From NCBI GenBank assembly GCA_963696405.1, contig CAVOJY010000004.1, forward strand, positions 62,001-126,000: DNA of 64,000 nt. Direction: 5' to 3'. Below are positions 17,498 to 26,822 of this stretch, piece by piece. Source of the stretch: CAVOJY01 sp963696405. GTDB lineage: Bacteria; Chloroflexota; Limnocylindria; Limnocylindrales; CSP1-4. The notes under the pieces are model-generated. The model had not been told where the DNA came from. It saw nothing but the letters and a program-made list of their open reading frames with translations, and made no database searches. Made by a program: the position numbers and the translations under genes. Positions within the stretch are counted from its first letter, which is position 1. Each line of letters opens with the position of its first letter.

Positions 17498-18033
17498 CGC
17501 TGAACCTCCTCCTGCCGGGCGTTCCCGTCCGCGGTGCTCGCAGTCCGCAGCTCGTCGGCCAGTCCGCGAACGCGGTCAAGTCGCGCCAGCAGTGTCCGCT
17601 CACGCTCGTCCAGCCGCGTCTCGATGTCGGGCGGGAACACGTAGGCGCCACCTGCCGTGCGGGTCGCCGTCGCCACTGCAACGGCGAGGTCGCGGTCGTG
17701 GCTGATGGACACCGCGATCGAGCCCATGCCCAGTTGCTCTGCCCGTGCGCGAGCCCGGCCGTGGAGCCGCACCGCAGGCTGGCCGGTGGGCAGCCGGACG
17801 ATCTCGATCTCCCGCCACCCGATGCCCCGTACGCCGAGCCCCAGGACCTTGCTCACGGCCTCCTTCGCCGCCCAGCGTCCCCCGAGGCGCTCGGGGCTCG
17901 TGCGCACGTACGCCGCCTCGTCGGTCGTGAGCACCCGGCGCACGAAACGGGTCCCGAACCGGGCCGTCGCCGCCCGGATCCGCGCCAGCTGGACAATGTC
18001 GATGCCGAGCTCGGTCGTCGGGGGCTGGTCCAC
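17494..18033 (-). CDS. acpS: Holo-[acyl-carrier-protein] synthase
   Basis: 179 residues. It transfers phosphopantetheine from CoA to the serine of acyl carrier protein. Seen: GIDIVQLARI with the Mg-binding Asp, the second acidic site GRWAAKEAVSKVLG and VSISHDRDLAVAVA. The domain ends near residue 130. The remaining 50 residues (DIETRLDERERTLLARLDRV) form a predicted charged helix, longer than the usual 120-130-residue enzyme. It follows glmS by 12 bases and overlaps nnrD, a common pairing. Confidence 0.93.
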   Translation of the reverse strand: MDQPPTTELGIDIVQLARIRAATARFGTRFVRRVLTTDEAAYVRTSPERLGGRWAAKEAVSKVLGLGVRGIGWREIEIVRLPTGQPAVRLHGRARARAEQLGMGSIAVSISHDRDLAVAVATATRTAGGAYVFPPDIETRLDERERTLLARLDRVRGLADELRTASTADGNARQEEVQR

Positions 18034-18045
18034 GCCGTTCGCCGG

Positions 18046-19872
18046 CTACTCGACCGTCACCGACTTCGCCAGGTTCCGCGGCTGGTCCACGTCGGTCCCT
18101 CTCGCCACCGCCATGTGGTAGGCGAACAGCTGGAGCGGAATGACCGCGAGGATCGGGCTGAGGGCCTCCAGCGTCGCCGGGACCCGGAGGATGTCGTCGG
18201 CGTACGCGTCGATCTCCTCGTCGTCCTCGTTCGCCACCGCGATGACCCGGGCGTCCCGGGCCCGTCCCTCCATGACGTTGCTGACGAGCTTCTCGTACAC
18301 GATCGATCGCGTGGCCACCGCAACGAGCGGGCACTCGGCGTCGAGAAGCGAGATGGGGCCGTGCTTCATCTCGCCGGCCGCGTACCCCTCGGCGTGCGTG
18401 TAGCTCACCTCCTTGAGCTTGAGGGCCCCCTCGAGGGCAGCGGGGTACGTGATCCCCCGGCCGACGTACATGAAGCCCCGGCTGTTGACGTACCGGAGCG
18501 CCATGTCCCGCGCGGTCGACGCGAGTTCGAGTGTGCGCCGCGCCTGCCCGGGGAGGGCCCGCAGACCCGCGACGAGATCTCGCTCGAACGCCGGTTCGAG
18601 GCGGCCGCGGGCACGCGCCAGCTCGGCGGCGAGGAGGACGAGCACCGTGACCTGGGCCACGAACGTCTTGGTGGCCGCCACCGCGATCTCGGGCCCGGCC
18701 TGGAGGAAGAGCACGGCGTCCGCCTCGCGGGTGATCGCCGAGCCCACCGTGTTCGTGACAGCCACGATCGGGCAGCCCCGTTCGCGCGCCAGCCGGGTCG
18801 GGGCGATGGTGTCGGCCGTCTCCCCCGACTGGCTGACCGCCACCACGAGCGTCCGCCCGTCGAGCGGCGGCGCCGCGTACCGGAACTCCGACCCCACCGT
18901 CGCGCGGGCGGGCAGCCCCGCCCACTGCTCGACGAGCTGCGCGCCCACCATGCTGGCATAGGCGGCCGTCCCACAGGCGACGAACTCGACCCGTTCGATC
19001 TGCGCGAGGCGATCCCTGATCAGATCCAGCTCGTGGACTCGCACCCGGTCGCCGGAGGTCCGTCCGAGCACGGCGGCCCGGATCGTCTCCGGCTGCTCGT
19101 GGATCTCCTTCAGCATGAAGTGCTGGAAGCCGCCCTTCTGCGCGGCCTCGACCGACCAGTCGATCGTGTGCACGGCCCGTTCGCACGGCGATCCGTCGAT
19201 CGTGGTGATGGCCCAGCTGTCGGGGCGCAGGTCCGCCACGTCGCCTTCGTCGAGGAACACGACACGGCGGGTGTGGGTCAGGATCGCCGGGACGTCCGAG
19301 GCCAGGAAGTTCTCGCCATCGCCGAGGCCGACGATGAGGGGCACGTTCAGCCGCGCACCGACGAGACGGCCGGGCTCGTTCCGGTGGAGGGCCGCGATCG
19401 CGTATGCGCCGTGGACCTGCCGGAGCGCCGCCCGCACGGCCTCGCCGAGGTCGCCCGCGTAGGTCTCCTCGATGAGGTGGGCAAGCGTCTCGGTGTCGGT
19501 CTCGGACGAGAGCCGGTGGCCGCGCTGCGCGAGCCCGTCGCGGAGCTCCCGGAAGTTCTCGATGATGCCGTTGTGGATGACGACGACGTTGCCCGTGCAG
19601 TCGACGTGGGGATGGGCGTTGAGGTCGTTCGGGCGCCCGTGGGTGGCCCAGCGCGTGTGCGCCAGGCCGACTCCGGAGGCCGGCGTCGCCTCGCCGATCG
19701 CGCTGCGCAGGTTGGCGAGCTTCCCGGCCTTCTTCTCGATGTAGATCGATCCATCCTGCCGGACGAGCGCGATGCCCGCCGAGTCGTACCCGCGGTACTC
19801 GAGGCGCGCGAGCCCCTCAAGGAGGATCGGCCCCGCCTCGCGCGGCCCGGTGTACCCGACGATCCCGCACAT
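18046..19872 (-). CDS. glmS: Glucosamine-6-phosphate synthase (isomerizing)
   Basis: 608 residues. It makes glucosamine-6-P from fructose-6-P and glutamine. The start MCGIVGYTGPREAG puts the catalytic Cys at position 2, exposed after Met removal; this fixes the start at 19872. The N-terminal Ntn glutaminase shows LEYRGYDSAGIA, HTRWATHG and HNGIIEN. Two SIS domains follow, with CGTAAYASM, VSQSGETADT, LKLKEVSYTHAEGY and the C-terminal QPRNLAKSVTVE. No glmS ribozyme-like leader was apparent in the 82 bp before it. Confidence 0.97.
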   Translation of the reverse strand: MCGIVGYTGPREAGPILLEGLARLEYRGYDSAGIALVRQDGSIYIEKKAGKLANLRSAIGEATPASGVGLAHTRWATHGRPNDLNAHPHVDCTGNVVVIHNGIIENFRELRDGLAQRGHRLSSETDTETLAHLIEETYAGDLGEAVRAALRQVHGAYAIAALHRNEPGRLVGARLNVPLIVGLGDGENFLASDVPAILTHTRRVVFLDEGDVADLRPDSWAITTIDGSPCERAVHTIDWSVEAAQKGGFQHFMLKEIHEQPETIRAAVLGRTSGDRVRVHELDLIRDRLAQIERVEFVACGTAAYASMVGAQLVEQWAGLPARATVGSEFRYAAPPLDGRTLVVAVSQSGETADTIAPTRLARERGCPIVAVTNTVGSAITREADAVLFLQAGPEIAVAATKTFVAQVTVLVLLAAELARARGRLEPAFERDLVAGLRALPGQARRTLELASTARDMALRYVNSRGFMYVGRGITYPAALEGALKLKEVSYTHAEGYAAGEMKHGPISLLDAECPLVAVATRSIVYEKLVSNVMEGRARDARVIAVANEDDEEIDAYADDILRVPATLEALSPILAVIPLQLFAYHMAVARGTDVDQPRNLAKSVTVE

Positions 19873-19954
19873 GCGGCGCGCTACCTCCCTGCTGCGAGTG
19901 CCGGCGCGGGCCCCGCGCCGCACCTGGCTGACGGCCGGGCCCGCGGCGGAGGCG

Positions 19955-21286
19955 TCAATTCAATCGCTCCGAGGCGAGGGCGGCCAGGGCGTCCGCGAGG
20001 GTGGTGACCCGTGCGGCGTCCTCGCCCTCCACCATGATCCTGAGCATCGCCTCGGTGCCCGAGGGGCGGACGACGACGCGGCCGGTGCCCTCGAGCTTCG
20101 CCTTCGCGTCGGCGATGGCGCCCGCGAGCACGGGGTCGGCGTTCCACTGGTCCTTGTGGCGGACGTGTACGGCCCGCTGCTGCTGGGGGAAGAGCGGGAT
20201 CTCGTCCGCGAGCTCGGAGAGCCGCCGCCCGCGGCGGGCCATGATGCCGAGGAGCTCGATGGCCGTGACGATCCCATCGCCGCTCGTGGTGTGCTCCATG
20301 ACGATCACGTGGCCGCTCTTCTCGCCGCCGAGTCCCGCGCCCGAGACCAGCATCGCGTCGAGGATGTACTTGTCGCCGACTGGCGTGCGGACCACCCGCC
20401 CCCCTGCTGCCTCGACCACGGCGGCCAGGCCCCCGTTCGAGAGAATGCTCACCACCAGCGTCCTCTCGGCAAGGGCGTCGCGCCCGAGGCGATCGAGTGC
20501 GATGGCCCCGATCAGCCGGTCGCCATCCACGACGTGGCCCCGCTCGTCTACGGCCACGCAGCGGTCGCCGTCACCGTCGAGGGCAATGCCGAGATCGGCG
20601 CCCAGCTCGGTCACCCGGTCCGCCAGCGCTTCCGGCGCGGTGGCGCCACACCCGGCATTGATGTTCACGCCGTCCGGCGCGTCGAAGACGGTGGTGACCC
20701 GGGCGCCGGTGGCGGCAAGGATCCGCGGCGCGACCGCGAAACCGGAGCCGTTCGCGCAGTCCAGGACCACGCGGAGGTCGCTCCGGGTCCGCGCCGCGAG
20801 CGCGCTCCGGTGCTCCACGTACCGGTCCACGAGCCCCCGGGCGTCCACCTCGCGACCGATGCCGTCGTTCGTCGGACCGGCCAGCTCGTCGGCCCGCCAG
20901 ATCAGGGAATCCAGCTCGTCTTCCAGCGCGTCATCCAGCTTGAGACCACGCGCATCGAGGACCTTGAGGCCGTTGTCGTAGGCCGGGTTGTGCGAGGCGG
21001 AGACCACGATGCCGGCCGCGAACTGGCCGGTGCTCGCGAGGTAGGCGAGGCCCGGCGTCGGCAGCACACCCGCACGGTACACGTCGACGCCCATCGAAGT
21101 CGCCCCGGCGACGAGTGCCGCCGCCAGCATGTCGCACGACCGCCGCGTGTCCTGGCCGAGCACGATCGGGCCGTCGCCGGCCGCAAGGAGGTGGGCGGTG
21201 GCCCGCCCGAGCGCGAAGGCAAGGGTGGGCTTGAGGTCGACGTTGGCGACCCCGCGAATGCCGTCTGTGCCGAAGAGGCGGGCCAT
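19955..21286 (-). CDS. glmM: Phosphoglucosamine mutase
   Basis: 443 residues. It converts GlcN-6-P to GlcN-1-P. Seen: RLFGTDGIRGVAN, the phosphoserine loop VSASHNPAYDNGLKV, the Mg-binding DGDGDRCVAV, GGEKSGHVI and VRPSGTEAMLRIMVEGED. The ATG at 21286 shares bases with the ybbR stop (GTGATG), and a GTG three bases earlier is possible. In Firmicutes GlmM binds and inhibits CdaA; the cdaA-ybbR-glmM order here suggests the same link between c-di-AMP and wall precursor supply. Confidence 0.97.
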   Translation of the reverse strand: MARLFGTDGIRGVANVDLKPTLAFALGRATAHLLAAGDGPIVLGQDTRRSCDMLAAALVAGATSMGVDVYRAGVLPTPGLAYLASTGQFAAGIVVSASHNPAYDNGLKVLDARGLKLDDALEDELDSLIWRADELAGPTNDGIGREVDARGLVDRYVEHRSALAARTRSDLRVVLDCANGSGFAVAPRILAATGARVTTVFDAPDGVNINAGCGATAPEALADRVTELGADLGIALDGDGDRCVAVDERGHVVDGDRLIGAIALDRLGRDALAERTLVVSILSNGGLAAVVEAAGGRVVRTPVGDKYILDAMLVSGAGLGGEKSGHVIVMEHTTSGDGIVTAIELLGIMARRGRRLSELADEIPLFPQQQRAVHVRHKDQWNADPVLAGAIADAKAKLEGTGRVVVRPSGTEAMLRIMVEGEDAARVTTLADALAALASERLN

Positions 21287-22576
21287 CACGGCGACGGGCT
21301 CGGCTCGGGCGTCGGCTCCGGCGTGGGTTCCTGGGTTGGCACCGCGGTTGGCACCGGCGTCGGGGGCACGATCACCGTGACGGTGACCCGGTTCGGGCTG
21401 ATCGAGATGAGTTCCGTCCCGGATGGCGGCGGGAAGCGGACGGGGCGAGTGGCGGACCCGGCTTCGAGGCCGGAGACATCCACGGTCGCCGCGAGCGCCG
21501 ACGGGTTCACCGCGTCGAGGGCCGCCTTCGTGCCGCCGAGGGTCACGAGCACATCGGGGATCGACAGCCGGTACTGGCGGTCTGGTCGCGCGTTCAGCAG
21601 CCTGATCCCGGTGCCGAAGCTACGCGGACCCTGTCTCGGCCTCGATCCGGATCTGCACCTGTGCCTTCGCACTGCCGAGGACGGAAACGCCCCGCGGCGG
21701 CGCCAGGGCGACCTCCGCCTTCACGTCCGTGCTCTCGCCGGTCACGTCCACGGCGGCCGTCGAGATGCTCGACATGTTCCCGATGACCGATGCCTCGCCC
21801 GACACGGTCACCGCCGTCGGCGTCACCAGGATCTCCCGTATCGCATAGCCGGGAGCCACGTCCCCCTTCACGGAGACCGCCACCGGCACGGTCCGGCTCG
21901 CCAGTTGCTTCCCGACCACGATCGTGACGTGGGCGGTCGCGGGCTCGATGTTGACCGGGGCGACCCGTTCGCCGCGGTCGTCGACGGCGATCAGGTCGGC
22001 GTCGGCGTCCACGTTGATCCCGCTTGCATCGATCATGACCCGCGCGAGTGCCGCAGCCACACGGGAAACGACCGACGACGGCCCGCGGATCGTGGCGGTG
22101 GCCGGCTCGACGACGGCGTCACTCGCGGTGAGCCCCGCCGGGATGGCACCCCGATCGACCCGCACCGGGACCGTGCGTGTCGTCACCGGGTCGAGACGGA
22201 CGGCGACGGTTCGCGGCTCCCACCCGAGGACCTGGATCCGCCGGTCCGGCGCGAACACGGTCACCGGGACGCTCACCGGGGTGCCCGCGGTATCGGCGGT
22301 GATCCGCGACAGGTCCGCCGTGGCCACGAAGGACTTGCTGGTCACCTGGCCCGAGACGTCCACCGGGGCAATGTAGCGGACGGACACGACCTCGCCGGGC
22401 CCGGAGAGAAGGAACGTCCCCTGGGGCTGGTTGACCGGGTCGATGGGGATCTGCCCGGCCCACACCCGGGCATTCTGCGAGAGCACGAGCCCAACGTAGA
22501 GGACCACGGCCAGCGCGATGGCCGCGAGGCGGAGGGGCCAGTCGCGGACGAGGAAGCCGAAGACCCCGCCCGTCAC
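21286..22576 (-). pseudogene. ybbR: YbbR-domain protein (CdaR), regulator of CdaA, one frame shift
   Basis: GTG at 22576. A single N-terminal membrane segment (WPLRLAAIALAVVLYVGLVL) anchors an extracytoplasmic series of YbbR beta domains, recognisable by repeats such as VPVRVDRGAIPAGL, IRGPSSVVSRV and VSVKGDVAPGYAI. The first frame stops at 21620 after QIRIEAETGSA. Skipping one base near 21625 gives the continuation RSFGTGIRLLNA and a further YbbR domain ending in a Pro/Thr-rich tail at 21286. Composite length is about 429 residues. CdaR modulates the diadenylate cyclase CdaA in Firmicutes. Confidence 0.83.
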
Positions 22577-23585
22577 CTGGCCACCTCGCCGGCCCCGGGC
22601 TGGGCGGGCGCGGCCGTCGGCGGCGCGCGGCCTTGGCGGCAGCGCCGCCGCCGGCGAGTGATCCGGATGGCCCCGCCGGCTCCGTCGCGGTGGCAGCTTC
22701 GCGCCCCTTCACGGCTGGCGTCGCCTGGGTACGCCGCAGGGACGGTCGCGTGCGGCGGGGCCGGCTGCGTCCGCCAAGACCCAGCGCGTCGGCGCGCCTC
22801 GCCAGGCCAAGCCGGAGGAGCGTGACGAGGGCGACTCGGAGCTTCTCTTCGTCGAGGTTCCGCACGATGCGGCCGCGCTCGACCAGGCTGATCGACCCGG
22901 TCTCCTCGCTGACGACCACGACGAGCGCGTCGGTTCCCTCGCTGATGCCGAGCGCAGCGCGGTGACGCGTGCCCATGCGCGCATGCGGGGTCACCGCTTC
23001 GGACAGCGGCAGGACCGCGCCGGCGGCCACGACGCGATCCGCCCGGATGATGACGGCTCCATCGTGAAGCGACGAGCGCGGCATGAAGAGCGTCTGGAGC
23101 AGTTCGGCGGAGAGATCGGCGTGGAGCATGATCCCCGTCTCCGCCGTGTCCTCCAGCCCCGTCTCGCGCTCGAGGACGATGAGCGCCCCGTGTCGGTCGG
23201 CGGCGAGGCCCGCGGCCGCGAGGGCGACCTCCGCCGCAACGCGCTCCGCGACGCCCTGCTGGCCGGGCGACAGGAGCCAGCCCAGCGAGCCCACGCGGCC
23301 GAGGCGCTCGAGGGCGCGCCGGAGCTCGGGCTGGAAGACCACCACGAGGGCAAACAGGCCGACCACGGCGCCCGCCTGGAGGATCTGGGACAGCAGCTGC
23401 AGGCCGAAGAACTGCGCGGCAACGTACACGCCGTACACGAGGGTGACGCCGATGACGAGCCGCACGGCGCGGGTGTCGCGGATCAGGCTGAAGAACCCGT
23501 AGATCAGGAGGCCCGTGAGCGCGACGTCGATAATCGTGGTCGGCGTGATCTCCACGCTCGACAGGAGGTCCGACAGCTGCCCCAT
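22573..23585 (-). CDS. cdaA: Diadenylate cyclase CdaA (c-di-AMP synthase)
   Basis: Makes c-di-AMP from two ATP at the membrane. From ATG 23585 there are three hydrophobic segments (IIDVALTGLLIYGFF, VRLVIGVTLVYGVYVAAQFF, AGAVVGLFALVVVF), then the DAC domain with SSLHDGAVIIRADRV and GTRHRAALGISEGTDALVVV, both catalytic motifs intact. The frame does not close where expected. It runs 450 bases into ybbR, whereas a TGA at 22573-22575, overlapping the ybbR GTG as GTGA, lies in another frame after AAPAQPGAGEVAR. A small indel in the Arg/Pro-rich tail near 22600 is likely, so the end given is inferred. Confidence 0.9.
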
Positions 23586-23594
23586 CGTCGATCG

Positions 23595-23600
23595 ATTGTA
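23595..23600 (-). promoter_or_regulatory. Strong -10 element close to the cdaA start (possible leaderless transcript)
   Basis: TACAAT (minus strand) ends nine bases before the cdaA ATG. Initiation six to eight bases downstream would leave a leader of only one to three nucleotides. No good -35 is visible at 17 bases (TCGGGG). cdaA therefore has its own start after the TPR gene. Confidence 0.45.
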
Positions 23601-23643
23601 GCAGCGGCCCCCTGGCGCCCCGACCGGGACCCTCGCCGCGGAA

Positions 23644-25075
23644 TCAGGCGAGCATATCGAACCGAGCGTCACCCGGGAAGGTTTCGCGGATGACCGCCGC
23701 GACCCGTGCGCGGTCCGCCGCGGTTCCACCCAGGTCGAGCAGCCGGCCGAGGAGAAGCAGCTTCTCAGCCGCGAGGTCCCGGCTGCCGGTCGCGAGATAG
23801 AGACGGACGAGCGCGAGATGCACCTCCGGCGAGCCCGGCGCGAGCTCCAGCGCCCGCTGGCAGGCGTCGGTCGCGGCGTCCGTTGCATCGGCCCCCACGA
23901 ACGCGTCAGTGGCCCGCACGAGCGCGTCGACGGCGGCCTCCGTCTCCCCGGCGGCGGCACGTCGCTCCGCCTCGGCCAGGAGCGCCTCGGCCCCAGCCGC
24001 GGTGATCGGGCATGTCGAACCGAGCGTCACCCGGGAAGGTTTCGCGGATGACCGCCGCGACCCGTGCGCGGTCCGCCGCGGTTCCACCCAGGTCGAGCAG
24101 CCGGCCGAGGAGAAGCAGCTTCTCAGCCGCGAGGTCCCGGCTGCCGGTCGCGAGATAGAGACGGACGAGCGCGAGATGCACCTCCGGCGAGCCCGGCGCG
24201 AGCTCCAGCGCCCGCTGGCAGGCGTCGGTCGCGGCGTCCGTTGCATCGGCCCCCACGAACGCGTCAGTGGCCCGCACGAGCGCGTCGACGGCGGCCTCCG
24301 TCTCCCCGGCGGCGGCACGTCGCTCCGCCTCGGCCAGGAGCGCCTCGGCCCCAGCCGCGGTGATCGGCGCGGCCTCCTCTGCCACCCCTGCCCCGCCGGC
24401 CGGCTCGGCGACGCCGGCCTCCTCTTCGCCGGCCTCCGACTCGCCCGCCCCGGCCGCGGACGCACCCGGGATCATGAGGCGGAGCACGTCCGTCGCACGG
24501 CCGTCGTCGCGGGGTCCGGGCGCGGCGGCCTCCTCCCCTTCGGCCGGCCACGACGGCGCCTGGTCCGCTGCCGCCGGAGCGGTCCCGACCGGCTCACCGC
24601 CCGCCTCGTCACCGCGCCCTGCTCCCGGGGGCGCCCCGCGCTCCTCCACGAGCCGTTCGACCCGTTCGGCGTGCCGCCGCCGGCCGTCCGTGTCGTGGAG
24701 AGCCAGCGCGCGGCGGAGCGCATCGCGCGCCTCCTCGGGCCGGCCCGCGACGAGCCGGATCTCCGCCAGTCGCTCGAGAGCGTCCGCAGCCTCGGCGTTT
24801 CGCCCGGCGACCACGAGCGCCTCGGCACGACCGGCGACGGCGACCTCGTAGTCCGGCGCTCGCTCCAGGGCACGGTCGTAGCACGCCAGCGCCTCCTCGG
24901 AGCGCCCCAGGCGCAGAAGGACACCACCCATGCTCGCGTGTGGCAGCGGCCGCTCCTCGGCGATCGACGAGGCCGTTCGGTAGTGGTCGAGGGCGTCCTC
25001 CAGCCTTCCCCGCAGCACGGCCACGTGGCCGGCCTTCAGCGCCTCCTTGTAGCGCTCGAAGAGCGGGTCGGACAT
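23644..25075 (-). CDS. TPR-repeat protein, 3' part altered by a 358-bp tandem duplication
   Basis: The protein starts MSDPLFERYKEALKAG and contains about three TPR units in residues 1-130 (for example VLLRLGRSEEALACYDRALE and AEIRLVAGRPEEARDALRRA). A long Ala/Glu/Gly-rich linker follows, then a further TPR pair near residue 260-350 (AVDALVRATDAF, LALVRLYLATGSRDLAAEKL). No catalytic motif is seen, so it is probably a scaffold. A duplicated 358-bp block makes the present frame end out of register at 23906 (389 codons). Removing one copy restores a 357-residue protein ending ARFDMLA at TGA 23644. It follows rpsI by 21 bases, so it is likely part of that transcript. Confidence 0.75.
23652..24367. 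repeat. Perfectly adjacent 358-bp direct duplication inside the TPR gene
   Basis: Copy 1 is 23652-24009 and copy 2 is 24010-24367. I could find one difference only (A at 23656, G at 24014). The length is not a multiple of three, so the event shifts the reading frame of the host gene. The edges coincide with no insertion-sequence feature. It could be a recent slippage or unequal exchange event, or an assembly artefact. Confidence 0.93.
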
Positions 25076-25096
25076 CGGGGCCGCCCTATGCGACCG

Positions 25097-25495
25097 TCAG
25101 CGCTTCGTGTACTGCGGGGCCTTGCGGGCGCGCTTCAGGCCGTACTTCTTGCGCTCCTTCATGCGCGGGTCGCGCGAAAGGAGACCGGCCTGGCGCAGCG
25201 GCAGGCGCAGGTTCTCTGGATCGGACTGCAGGAGCGCCCTGGCGATACCGTGGCGGATCGCGCCGGCCTGCCCGTGGTACCCGCCACCCTCGACCTTCAC
25301 CATCGCGTTGTAGCGGTTCTCGGTGCCGGTGACCCGGAATGGCAGGGAGATCTCGGATGGGACGATGGCGTTCCCGAAGTGCTCGTCGAGGGTGCGCCCG
25401 TTGACGACGATCTCGCCCTCGCCGGGCATCAACCGGACACGCGCGACGCTCGTCTTGCGTCGCCCGGTTCCGTAGTAGTAGCCGGTCGTGGTCAT
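25097..25495 (-). CDS. rpsI: 30S ribosomal protein S9
   Basis: 132 residues. Start MTTTGYYYGTGRRKTSVARV at 25495, within the family's first strand, and the universal C-terminal KKYGLKRARKAPQYTKR whose last residues reach the P-site tRNA. The conserved GGGYHGQAGAIRHGIARAL is present. It follows rplM by 16 bases, the usual L13-S9 pair. Confidence 0.98.
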   Translation of the reverse strand: MTTTGYYYGTGRRKTSVARVRLMPGEGEIVVNGRTLDEHFGNAIVPSEISLPFRVTGTENRYNAMVKVEGGGYHGQAGAIRHGIARALLQSDPENLRLPLRQAGLLSRDPRMKERKKYGLKRARKAPQYTKR

Positions 25496-25511
25496 GTGCG
25501 CTGGATCCCTT

Positions 25512-25961
25512 TCAGGCGAGGCGGTCTTCAAAGAGCGGTTCGGGCGTCTGGGCGCGGTGCGGGTGGTCGGGCCCGGCGTAGATCTTGAGCTTCCGGAGCT
25601 GCTGTGCGCCAAGGCGATTACGCGGGAGCATACCCTTCACGGCCCGGCGGATGGCCTCTTCGGGCGCCCGGGCCATGAGCTGGCCCAGGGTCTCCTGGCG
25701 AAGGCCGTGCGGATAGCCGCTGTGGCGGGTGTACACCTTGGACGAGAGCTTGTCCCGGGTGACCGTGATCTTCGCCGCGTTGACCACGACGACGTGGTCA
25801 CCGCTGTCGAGGTGAGTGGCGTAGGTCGGCTTGTGCTTGCCCTCGAGGACGCGCGCAACGCGCGACGCCAGGCGGCCCAGCGTCTGCCCGTTCGCGTCAA
25901 CCACGAACCAGCGACGCTCGATCGCATCCTCGCTCGGCGTATACGTCTTCGTCGTTGTCAT
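25512..25961 (-). CDS. rplM: 50S ribosomal protein L13
   Basis: 149 residues, early 50S assembly protein. Seen: WFVVDANGQTLGRLASRVA, GDHVVVVNAAKITVT, YTRHSGYPHGLR, AVKGMLPRNRLG and the C-terminal LKIYAGPDHPH. The ATG at 25961 overlaps the truA stop (ATGA), tying it to the preceding gene. Confidence 0.98.
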   Translation of the reverse strand: MTTTKTYTPSEDAIERRWFVVDANGQTLGRLASRVARVLEGKHKPTYATHLDSGDHVVVVNAAKITVTRDKLSSKVYTRHSGYPHGLRQETLGQLMARAPEEAIRRAVKGMLPRNRLGAQQLRKLKIYAGPDHPHRAQTPEPLFEDRLA

Positions 25962-26719
25962 CCTTCTCCGTCCATCGAGGTCCATGGCACCGGCGCCTCG
26001 TACCCGACGCGCCTGAGGCACAGCCCGTGGGCCGGTGCGACTGCTCCGTCCAAGGCCCGCTGCCTCGACTCGAGCACCGTCACCACGTCCGCTGCGCCGA
26101 TCTCCCCGCGTCCCACGCGGAGGAGCGTCGCCACGATGCTGCGCACCATCTGGCGCAGGAAGGCGTCTCCGGCGACGTCGATCGTCACCAGGTGACCCTT
26201 CCTGCGGATCCGAACCCGGTGAAGGGTCCGGATCGGTTGTCCGTTCTCTGCTCCGAAGGCCGAGAAGTCGTGCCGGCCCACGAGGACCGACGCGGCCTCG
26301 GTCATCGCCGCGACGTCGAGCGGGGCCCGCACCCCGAGCGCGAACCGCTCGCGGAGCGGGCTTCGCGGCCCGTTCCACACGGTGTAGCGGTACTCCCGGT
26401 ACCGCGCCGCAAAGCGGGGGTGGAAGCCGGGTTCGGCGCGGCGAAGACCCCGCAGCCCGACATCCACCGGCAGGATCGCCGAGAGCGCCCGTTCAAGCTC
26501 TCGCGGCGTGAGCCGTCCGGCGTAGGTGAACGAGATCACCTGTCCCGAGGCATGAACCCCGGCGTCCGTCCGGCCCGCAGCCACGACGCGGATCCGACGA
26601 CCCTCGGAAAGCCGCGCCAGGGCCACCTCCAGCTCACCCTGGACGGTCCTGCCGCCAGGTTGGACCTGGAACCCGCAGAACCCTGTGCCGTCGTATTCGA
26701 CCCGTGCGCGGTACCGCAC
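25958..26719 (-). CDS. truA: tRNA pseudouridine(38-40) synthase TruA
   Basis: 253 residues. It isomerises uridines 38-40 of the anticodon arm. Seen: RVEYDGTGFCGFQVQPGGRTVQ, the catalytic-Asp motif VAAGRTDAGVHA, FHPRFAARYREYRY and FLRQMVRSIVATLL. The GTG at 26719 was chosen because it begins the family domain and has GAGAGGG upstream; an open frame extends upstream over rplQ but is out of register with any domain. The rplQ-truA-rplM-rpsI order is widespread. Confidence 0.95.
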   Translation of the reverse strand: MRYRARVEYDGTGFCGFQVQPGGRTVQGELEVALARLSEGRRIRVVAAGRTDAGVHASGQVISFTYAGRLTPRELERALSAILPVDVGLRGLRRAEPGFHPRFAARYREYRYTVWNGPRSPLRERFALGVRAPLDVAAMTEAASVLVGRHDFSAFGAENGQPIRTLHRVRIRRKGHLVTIDVAGDAFLRQMVRSIVATLLRVGRGEIGAADVVTVLESRQRALDGAVAPAHGLCLRRVGYEAPVPWTSMDGEG

Positions 26720-26822
26720 GGGGCCGCCCTCTCGGGCGAGCTTCTTCCTGTGGCCGGTGTCCCGGCCGTCCGTCTGCGGGCCGGTCGCCCGACCCTTGAT
26801 CTCGTGCGGCTCCCCTCGGGCC

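Noticed and set aside
19873..19954. glmS ribozyme in front of glmS
   Set aside because: The gap is only 82 bases and shows none of the ribozyme core; the gene appears to be controlled through the cdaA-glmM cluster instead.
1226..22576. Programmed +1 frame-shifting as a shared control of glyS, recO, rsmA, ispE and ybbR
   Set aside because: The sites share no slippery codon, stop context or stimulator, and the function set makes no regulatory sense. Sequence error is simpler.
17404..22825. Long plus-strand open frames (over 850 and 1000 codons) opposite acpS-glmS-glmM-cdaA
   Set aside because: Same reason: antisense shadows of real genes, with Arg/Gly/His-rich composition and no motifs.
23652..24367. 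Duplication interpreted as natural expansion of TPR units
   Set aside because: A functional repeat expansion would keep the frame; 358 bp does not, and near identity points to a recent event or artefact.
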